A stretch of 7,582 nucleotides of DNA. Origin: an uncultured Bacilli bacterium (GTDB lineage Bacteria; Bacillota_I; Bacilli_A; RF39; UBA660). The stretch is from the NCBI GenBank assembly GCA_947627405.1, contig CANQVY010000058.1, positions 1 to 7,582 on the forward strand. The letters are read 5' to 3'. Shown in pieces: positions 1 through 5,089 of this stretch (position 1 is its first letter; each line of letters opens with the position of its first letter). Made by a program: the position numbers and the translations under genes. The notes beneath the pieces are model-generated. The model searched no databases and was not told the origin of the DNA. It saw nothing but the letters and a program-made list of their open reading frames with translations.

Positions 1-3000
1 TAGAGTTGAAGGTACACGTTCTAAAGTTAGACGTGAAAGAATGGGACACATTGAGCTTGCAACTCCTGTATCTCATATTTGGTTTTTTAAGGGCGTTCCA
101 TCTCGAATGGGATTGGTTCTTGATATGAGTCCAAGAGATCTAGAAGAAGTATTATACTTTGTCAGTTATGTTGTAATTGACAAAGGAAATACACCATTGG
201 AAAATAAACAAACTTTATCAGAAAAAGAATACCGTGCTTATTATGAAAAATATGGGAATAGTTTTACTGTAGGTATGGGTGCAGAAGCAATTAAACAATT
301 ACTTCAAAAAGTTGATCTTGAAAAAGAAATTGCTGAAATTACAAAAGAATTAGAGGATGCTCAAGGACAAAAGAGAACGAGATTATTGAAAAGGGTAGAT
401 GTACTTGATGCATTTAATAAATCTGGAAACAAACCTGAATGGATGATATTGGATTGTATTCCAGTTATCCCTCCTGAACTTCGTCCAATGATACAACTTG
501 ATGGAGGTCGTTTTGCAACTAGTGATTTAAATGATTTATATAGAAGAGTTATTAATCGTAATAATCGTTTGAAAAAACTCATTGATTTAGGTGCTCCTGG
601 AATTATTATTCAAAATGAAAAGCGTATGCTACAAGAAGCTGTTGATGCTTTATTTGACAATGGTAGACGTGGTAGAAGTGTAACAGGTGCTGGAAATCGT
701 GCTTTGAAATCACTTTCTAGTATGTTAAAAGGGAAACAAGGACGTTTTCGTCAAAATTTATTAGGTAAGCGTGTTGACTATTCTGGACGTAGTGTTATTG
801 TTGTAGGACCAAGTTTAAAAATGTATCAATGCGGTTTACCTAAAGAAATGGCGCTTGAATTATTTAAACCTCATGTAATTAATGGTTTAGTAGAAAGAGA
901 TATTGCTCATAATATTAAGGCAGCGAAACGTTTAATCGATAGTAGAGATCCGCAGGTATGGGATGTTGTTGAAGATGTTATTAAAGAGCATCCAGTATTA
1001 TTAAACCGTGCGCCTACTCTTCATAGATTAGGTATACAAGCTTTTGAACCTAAATTAGTTGGTGGAAAAGCTATTCGTCTTCATCCACTTGTTTGTCCAG
1101 CATTCAATGCGGATTTTGATGGAGACCAAATGGCTGTACATGTTCCTTTATCTGAAGAAGCCCAAGCCGAGGCTAGGATATTAATGCTAGGAGCTAATAA
1201 TATTCTTCATCCAAAATCAGGAGATCCGATTGTTACTCCATCGCAAGATATGGTTTTAGGAAATTATTATATTACTATGGAAAAATCTGGATTAGAGGGA
1301 GAAGGTAGAGTCTTTAAAGATCCAAATGAAGCATTAATGGCCTATGAAAGAAGAGAAATCACTCTTCATACTCGTATTGTTATTCCTGTTGATTCTTTCA
1401 AACATAAATTATTTGCTGAAAATCAAAAGGGAAAATATTTGGTAACGACTGTTGGTAAAATAAAATTTAATGAAATTTTACCAGATTCATTTCCTTATAT
1501 TAATGAACCTACAGATGAAAATATTAATATTATTACACCTAGTAAATATTTTATTGAAACTGGAAAAAATATAAAAGAAGAAATTCAAAATATGCCTTTG
1601 GTAAAACCTTTTGCAAAAGGCACTTTAGAAAAGATTATTGCTCAAGTATTTAAGCGTTACAAAACAACAGAAACCTCAATTATGTTGGATAAGCTTAAAG
1701 ATTTAGGATTTAAGTATTCTACAGTTGCAGGTGTAACGGTTTCTATATATGATGTTGTTACAAGTGATAAAAAGGCAGAGTTAGTAGAAGATGCAAATAA
1801 GTTAGTTGATAAAGTTAATAAACAATATAAACGTGGTTTAATTACAGAAGAAGAAAGATACAATAAGGTTATTGAAACATGGCATAAAACAAAGGATTTG
1901 GTACAGACTGAACTTGAGGAAAAAGCTAAAATGGATTTAGACAATCCAATCTTTATGATGATGCATTCAAAAGCACGTGGTAATATTTCTAACTTTACTC
2001 AAATTGCAGGTATGCGTGGATTGATGCAAAAGCCAAATGGGCAAGCCATTGAAATACCAGTATTATCTTCATTTAGAGAAGGACTTTCTGTATCTGAATT
2101 CTTCTTATCTACACATGGTGCTCGTAAAGGTAGTGCAGATACAGCTTTAAAAACAGCTGATTCAGGATATTTAACAAGACGTTTAGTTGATGTATCACAA
2201 GATATTATCGTAAAAGAAGATGATTGTGGTACAGAAAATGGTGTTGTTGTTCATGAATTTTTAAATGATAAAACAGGAGCTGTTATCGAAAGTTTATATG
2301 ATCGAATTGTTGGACGTTATACAAATAAAAAAGTTATTCATCCAGAAACCGGGGAAGTAATTGCAGATAAACTTCAATATATTACAGAACCTCTTGCAGA
2401 AAAAATTGTTGCTTCTGGAATTAAGGAAGTTGAAATTCGAACGATTCTTACATGTAATACTAAAAATGGTGTATGTCAAAAATGCTATGGTCGAAATTTG
2501 GCTACAGGAAATTTAGTTGAAATAGGTGAAGCAATTGGTGTAATGGCCGCTCAATCTATTGGAGAACCTGGTACACAACTTACAATGCGTACTTTCCATA
2601 CGGGAGGAGTTGCAGGAGGAGAAGATATTACACAAGGTCTTCCTCGTGTACAAGAATTATTTGAAGCTCGTAATCCGAAAGGAAAAGCAACGATTGCGGA
2701 AATTAATGGTAAAATTACAAAAGTGACAGAAGATCATGGTAAATTTAAAATTAGCATTAAAAATAAACTTGAAACAAAAGAGCATGTTACAAATTATGGA
2801 TCTAAGTTAAGAGTTGAAGTCGGGGATGAAGTCGTTGCGGGTGATAAATTAACAGAAGGAGCTATTAGTCCAAAAGAATTATTAGCTGTAACTGACCCTG
2901 TTACGACACAAGAATATATTTTAAAAGAAGTTCAACATACTTATCGTTCACAAGGTGTTGATATTTCAGATAAACATATTGAGGTTATTGCTCGAAGGAT

Positions 3001-3400
3001 GATTTCTAAGATTCGAATTGTCGATGCTGGAGGTACAAATTTCTTGCCTGGTGCCATGGTAAACTTCTATGACTTTACAGAGCAAAATAAAAATGCCATT
3101 ATTCAAGGCAAAGTTCCTGCAACTGGTAGACCTGTATTGTTAGGTATAACGAAGGCATCCTTAGAGACGGATTCATTCTTATCTGCCGCATCTTTCCAAG
3201 AGACAACTAGAATTTTAACCGATGCTGCAATAAGGGGCAAAATTGATCATTTGACTGGATTAAAAGAAAATGTTATTATTGGTAAATTAATTCCTGCTGG
3301 AACAGGTATAAAAAATTATCAACAAGTGGATTACGATTTAGCAAGTGAATTACTTGATGAAGAACCAATTGATACATTGGAAGAAAATTTTATGGAATAA
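1..3400 (+). CDS. rpoC: DNA-directed RNA polymerase subunit beta-prime, 5'-truncated by the window edge
   Basis: Catalytic beta-prime subunit of RNA polymerase. The frame is open from base 2 and reads RVEGTRSKVRRER before the ATG at 41. That ATG is an internal Met of the conserved RRERMGHIEL segment, not the start. About 75 N-terminal residues, including most of the first zinc finger, lie outside the window; base 1 (t) could be the last base of a Cys TGT codon. The 1132 visible codons fit a total near 1200, as in B. subtilis. Visible landmarks are NRAPTLHRLGIQAFEP, the Mg-binding NADFDGD (1106-1126), the bridge helix (about 2090-2195), four second-site zinc cysteines (2225, 2453, 2474, 2483) and the trigger loop with its Met-Arg pair (2585-2590) and His (2597-2599). 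The proteobacterial trigger-loop insertion is absent. One oddity is Ser (2132-2134) where most homologues have Leu after RKG in the bridge helix. The stop codon lies in a terminator stem. Confidence 0.99.
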   Translation, partial: RVEGTRSKVRRERMGHIELATPVSHIWFFKGVPSRMGLVLDMSPRDLEEVLYFVSYVVIDKGNTPLENKQTLSEKEYRAYYEKYGNSFTVGMGAEAIKQLLQKVDLEKEIAEITKELEDAQGQKRTRLLKRVDVLDAFNKSGNKPEWMILDCIPVIPPELRPMIQLDGGRFATSDLNDLYRRVINRNNRLKKLIDLGAPGIIIQNEKRMLQEAVDALFDNGRRGRSVTGAGNRALKSLSSMLKGKQGRFRQNLLGKRVDYSGRSVIVVGPSLKMYQCGLPKEMALELFKPHVINGLVERDIAHNIKAAKRLIDSRDPQVWDVVEDVIKEHPVLLNRAPTLHRLGIQAFEPKLVGGKAIRLHPLVCPAFNADFDGDQMAVHVPLSEEAQAEARILMLGANNILHPKSGDPIVTPSQDMVLGNYYITMEKSGLEGEGRVFKDPNEALMAYERREITLHTRIVIPVDSFKHKLFAENQKGKYLVTTVGKIKFNEILPDSFPYINEPTDENINIITPSKYFIETGKNIKEEIQNMPLVKPFAKGTLEKIIAQVFKRYKTTETSIMLDKLKDLGFKYSTVAGVTVSIYDVVTSDKKAELVEDANKLVDKVNKQYKRGLITEEERYNKVIETWHKTKDLVQTELEEKAKMDLDNPIFMMMHSKARGNISNFTQIAGMRGLMQKPNGQAIEIPVLSSFREGLSVSEFFLSTHGARKGSADTALKTADSGYLTRRLVDVSQDIIVKEDDCGTENGVVVHEFLNDKTGAVIESLYDRIVGRYTNKKVIHPETGEVIADKLQYITEPLAEKIVASGIKEVEIRTILTCNTKNGVCQKCYGRNLATGNLVEIGEAIGVMAAQSIGEPGTQLTMRTFHTGGVAGGEDITQGLPRVQELFEARNPKGKATIAEINGKITKVTEDHGKFKISIKNKLETKEHVTNYGSKLRVEVGDEVVAGDKLTEGAISPKELLAVTDPVTTQEYILKEVQHTYRSQGVDISDKHIEVIARRMISKIRIVDAGGTNFLPGAMVNFYDFTEQNKNAIIQGKVPATGRPVLLGITKASLETDSFLSAASFQETTRILTDAAIRGKIDHLTGLKENVIIGKLIPAGTGIKNYQQVDYDLASELLDEEPIDTLEENFME

Positions 3401-3425
3401 GAGATTAATCTTATTCCTTTTTTTT
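3394..3425 (+). terminator. Intrinsic terminator of the rpoC transcript, overlapping the rpoC stop codon
   Basis: The arms GGAATAAGA (3394-3402) and TCTTATTCC (3409-3417) pair perfectly over 9 bp around a 6-base loop (GATTAA), followed directly by eight T (3418-3425). The left arm begins four bases before the rpoC TAA (3398-3400) and contains it, so a terminating ribosome would cover the left arm. This is textbook intrinsic-terminator structure. It should separate the rpoC transcript from the downstream str operon, although efficiency cannot be judged from sequence. Confidence 0.9.
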
Positions 3426-3436
3426 GATAATTCGTG

Positions 3437-3442
3437 TATAAT
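3437..3442 (+). promoter_or_regulatory. Candidate -10 box for the small membrane-protein gene
   Basis: A perfect TATAAT lies 17 bases before the ATG at 3460. No good -35 hexamer sits 16-18 bases upstream, because that position falls in the terminator tail (ttcctt region). TTGATA at 3424-3429 is only 7 bases away, too close to serve. A TG pair directly precedes the box but is one base out of register for an extended -10. If used, the predicted +1 is near 3449-3450, almost on the Shine-Dalgarno AGGTGA (3450-3455). It could also be chance in AT-rich DNA, but the gene needs a promoter after the strong terminator. Confidence 0.55.
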
Positions 3443-3459
3443 AGTAATCAGGTGATATT

Positions 3460-3909
3460 ATGAAATTAAATAATAAAGGTTGGGGATTTACTACTTTTAT
3501 ATTTTATTTATCTATTTTTGCTGTTTTTATAATTATTGTAACAATGTTAGCTATAAAAAATGCAAATATTATAAATCCTACTAGTCAAAAAGGGGAAAAT
3601 CACGATACAGTATCAAATGAAGAACAAGCAACTTCTAAGACAAATTACAATCAAATAGAAGAAGAATTGAAAAGTGCAGCCTATCAATATCAACAAGAGT
3701 ATTTACCAAATATGGCCAATGAAGAAGTTAAATATGTGACTGCAAGTAAATTAGAAGAATTAAAATTCTTGGATAATTTAACCGATGGGAATGTTTTATG
3801 TACTGGATATGCTAAGATAACCTATAATAATGGCAAGAATGATGTCATGGCTTTTATCAATTGCGGAGATTATATTACAGAAGGTTATAATGAAGAGCTA
3901 GATCAATAA
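3460..3909 (+). CDS. Unrecognised small membrane-anchored protein, possibly pilin-like
   Basis: A 149-residue protein I cannot assign to a named family. The start is supported by AGGTGA at 3450-3455, four bases before ATG. Residues 1-9 (MKLNNKGWG) are short and basic, followed by a hydrophobic helix at about 10-32. A polar, probably disordered linker follows (about 38-62), then a helical segment rich in Glu, Gln and Tyr (about 63-82) and a C-terminal domain with Cys114 and Cys135. These lie in the contexts LCTGYAKI and NCGDYITEGY and could form a disulfide outside the cell. The N-terminal basic-Gly-Phe-hydrophobic layout recalls type IV prepilins, but the Glu five residues after the cleavage Gly is missing, so pilin kinship is only an inference. 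Codon use matches its neighbours. It appears monocistronic, with its own -10 box and a terminator on each side. In B. subtilis this slot between rpoC and rpsL holds ybxF (L7Ae family), and this protein is not L7Ae-like. Confidence 0.85.
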   Translation: MKLNNKGWGFTTFIFYLSIFAVFIIIVTMLAIKNANIINPTSQKGENHDTVSNEEQATSKTNYNQIEEELKSAAYQYQQEYLPNMANEEVKYVTASKLEELKFLDNLTDGNVLCTGYAKITYNNGKNDVMAFINCGDYITEGYNEELDQ

Positions 3910-4009
3910 AATAAAAGAAGCTTTGCATAGGATTAAAAATGATAAAGCAAGTAAAGAAAGATATTAGAAGTCTATTAAAAGGTGAAATTTAAAAATAAAC
4001 ACTAGAAAA

Positions 4010-4036
4010 ATTCCTGAAAATATTTGGAATATTTTT
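4010..4036 (+). terminator. Weak terminator candidate after the small membrane-protein gene
   Basis: ATTCC (4010-4014) pairs with GGAAT (4026-4030) around an 11-base AT-rich loop. One A and five T (4032-4036) follow. The stem is short, and the T run could instead pair with the A run at 4006-4009 to lengthen the stem past a one-base bulge. It ends one base before the -35 box of the str promoter, which suits its position. Confidence is modest because such short stems are frequent in AT-rich DNA. Confidence 0.4.
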
Positions 4037-4037
4037 G

Positions 4038-4066
4038 TTGACAAATGCATATCTTAATGATATATT
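4038..4066 (+). promoter_or_regulatory. Strong housekeeping-sigma promoter of the str operon (rpsL-rpsG-fusA)
   Basis: Consensus -35 TTGACA (4038-4043), a 17-base spacer and a -10 TATATT (4061-4066), with a TG at 4058-4059 in the correct register for an extended -10. This is close to the ideal vegetative sigma-70/SigA promoter and suits a highly expressed ribosomal operon. The predicted +1 is about 4073, giving a leader of about 90 bases before rpsL. A 5-bp dyad (ATATC at 4049-4053, GATAT at 4059-4063) lies in the spacer but may be chance. Confidence 0.88.
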
Positions 4067-4078
4067 ATATGAGTTGAT

Positions 4079-4112
4079 TAAATTAATTTTGCTTTGGGCA
4101 AAATTTAATTTA
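4079..4112 (+). other. Bulged hairpin in the str operon leader
   Basis: The inner stem AATTTTGC (4085-4092) pairs with GCAAAATT (4098-4105) around the loop TTTGG. After a single bulged T (4106), six more pairs follow (4079-4084 with 4107-4112), giving 14 bp in all. It begins about six bases after the predicted transcription start and is not followed by a T run, so it is not a terminator. It may stabilise the mRNA 5' end or bind a regulator. No known leader family is recognised, and the role is inference. Confidence 0.55.
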
Positions 4113-4148
4113 TAATAAAAAATGACACACCTGGATATGTGGAAAGAA

Positions 4149-4154
4149 AGGAGA
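4149..4154 (+). promoter_or_regulatory. Shine-Dalgarno site that fixes the rpsL start
   Basis: AGGAGA lies eight bases before ATG 4163. It rules out the in-frame GTG at 4139, which lies upstream of this site and would place it inside the coding region. The ATG start also gives the conserved S12 N-terminus MPTIQQLVRK. Confidence 0.9.
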
Positions 4155-4162
4155 TTTGTTTT

Positions 4163-4576
4163 ATGCCTACTATACAACAATTAGTAAGAAAAAATAGAAA
4201 AAGTAAAACAAGAAAAAGTAAGGCACCTGTATTACAAGTTGGAGTTAATACAATCAAAAGAAAAGCGACTACAATAAATTCACCTCAAAAAAGGGGAGTT
4301 TGTACTCGTGTTGGAACCAAAACACCTAAGAAGCCAAACTCAGCATTACGTAAATACGCACGTGTTCGTTTAAGTAATGGCCGTGAAGTAGATACTTATA
4401 TACCTGGTATTGGACACAATTTACAAGAACACAGTGTTGTATTAATTCGTGGTGGACGTGTAAAAGACCTTATCGGTGTACGTTATCATGTAATACGTGG
4501 TACTTTAGATACAGCTGGTGTTAAAGATAGAATGCAAGGACGTAGTAAGTACGGGGCTAAAAAACCTAAAAAATAA
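4163..4576 (+). CDS. rpsL: 30S ribosomal protein S12
   Basis: S12 lies at the interface side of the 30S decoding centre, contacts helices 18, 27 and 44 of 16S rRNA, and influences accuracy and streptomycin binding. The product is 137 residues, matching the Gram-positive length (about 13 longer than E. coli, from an N-terminal extension around residues 25-40). Hallmarks are SPQKRGVCTRVGT, TPKKPNSALRKYARVRL, GHNLQEHSVVLIRGGRVKD and the basic GRSKYGAKKPKK tail. Residue numbers align with B. subtilis. Lys56 and Lys101, the classical streptomycin-resistance positions, are retained. Residue 104, Pro in essentially all S12 I know (KDLPG), is Ile here (ATC, 4472-4474), and residue 53 is Lys where Met or Thr is usual. 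First gene of the str operon, served by the promoter at 4038-4066; rpsG follows after 31 bases. Confidence 0.99.
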   Translation: MPTIQQLVRKNRKSKTRKSKAPVLQVGVNTIKRKATTINSPQKRGVCTRVGTKTPKKPNSALRKYARVRLSNGREVDTYIPGIGHNLQEHSVVLIRGGRVKDLIGVRYHVIRGTLDTAGVKDRMQGRSKYGAKKPKK

Positions 4577-4607
4577 AAGTTATAAATCTTGAAAGGAGGA
4601 AAAATAT

Positions 4608-5075
4608 ATGCGTAAAAGACGTGCGGTAAAGAGAGATGTTTTACCAGATCCTATATATAAGTCTAAAGTGGTTACTAAATTAGTAAATAGTATCATGTTA
4701 GATGGTAAAAAAGGAAAAGCACAAACAATTATATATAATGCTTTTGATATGATTAAAGAAAAGACAGGTAAAGATCCTATGGAAATCTTTAATCAGGCAT
4801 TAGAAAATATAAAACCACAACTAGAGGTTAAGACAAGACGTGTTGGTGGAGCAAATTATCAAGTTCCAATTGAAGTTACAGCAGAAAGAAGTCAAACTTT
4901 GGCTCTTCGTTGGTTAACAAAATATGCTAGATTAAGAGGCGGAAAAGGAATGGCTGAAAATTTAGCAAATGAACTTATTGATGCATCAAATGGTACAGGT
5001 GGATCAGTTAAGAAAAGAGAAGATACTCATAAGATGGCAGAAGCTAATAAAGCATTTGCACATTATAGATGGTAG
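4608..5075 (+). CDS. rpsG: 30S ribosomal protein S7
   Basis: S7 is a primary 16S rRNA-binding protein that starts assembly of the 30S head and lies near the E-site tRNA. The 155-residue product matches the family length (156 in B. subtilis). It begins MRKRRAVKRDVLPDPIY and contains the VNSIMLDGKKGKAQ helix region, the beta-hairpin segment RRVGGANYQVPIEV (about 77-90) and the conserved C-terminal KKREDTHKMAEANKAFAHYRW region (about 135-155). A very strong Shine-Dalgarno, AAAGGAGG (4592-4599), lies eight bases before the ATG. It sits 31 bases after rpsL and 14 before fusA. In E. coli, S7 represses translation of this operon at the rpsL-rpsG gap; the short gap here shows no comparable structure. 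It is the only gene in the window ending in TAG. Confidence 0.99.
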   Translation: MRKRRAVKRDVLPDPIYKSKVVTKLVNSIMLDGKKGKAQTIIYNAFDMIKEKTGKDPMEIFNQALENIKPQLEVKTRRVGGANYQVPIEVTAERSQTLALRWLTKYARLRGGKGMAENLANELIDASNGTGGSVKKREDTHKMAEANKAFAHYRW

Positions 5076-5077
5076 AA

Positions 5078-5082
5078 GGGAG
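5078..5082 (+). promoter_or_regulatory. Shine-Dalgarno site that fixes the fusA start
   Basis: GGGAG lies between the rpsG stop (5073-5075) and ATG 5090, with seven bases of spacing. It excludes the in-frame ATG at 5069, which lies inside the last codons of rpsG and has no such site. The close packing suggests that ribosomes finishing rpsG could reinitiate on fusA. Confidence 0.85.
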
Positions 5083-5089
5083 AAGTAAT

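Noticed and set aside
41..43. ATG at 41 as the start of rpoC
   Set aside because: The open frame and family homology continue upstream to the window edge (KVRRERMGHIEL), so this is an internal Met.
361..582. Minus-strand open frames inside rpoC, at the rpsL start and in fusA
   Set aside because: They lie opposite highly conserved coding sequence, show no recognisable protein features, and are explained as shadows of the sense genes.
2612..2624. AGGAGGAG inside rpoC as an internal translation start signal
   Set aside because: No start codon follows at suitable spacing; the bases encode the conserved trigger-loop region.
3424..3429. TTGATA as a -35 box for the small membrane-protein gene
   Set aside because: It is only seven bases from the TATAAT at 3437, far below the 16-18 required, and no -10 lies 17 bases downstream of it.
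4049..4063. ATATC-N5-GATAT dyad in the str promoter spacer as an operator
   Set aside because: Five-base arms made almost only of A and T are expected by chance here, and no cognate regulator is visible.
4093..4097. The str leader hairpin as a transcription attenuator
   Set aside because: No T run follows on the + strand, nor on the minus strand beyond the other arm, and I see no competing antiterminator fold.
4139..4162. Upstream GTG start that would add eight residues to S12
   Set aside because: The only Shine-Dalgarno site (4149-4154) lies downstream of it, and the family N-terminus MPTIQQLVRK begins at 4163.
4122..4184. A 20-codon leader peptide overlapping the rpsL start
   Set aside because: No ribosome binding site precedes it, the composition is unremarkable, and there is no attenuator structure with a T run downstream.
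5069..5089. Upstream ATG start that would add seven residues to EF-G and overlap rpsG
   Set aside because: It has no ribosome binding site, and the GGGAG at 5078-5082 serves ATG 5090, giving the canonical MARDTSLEKTRN start.
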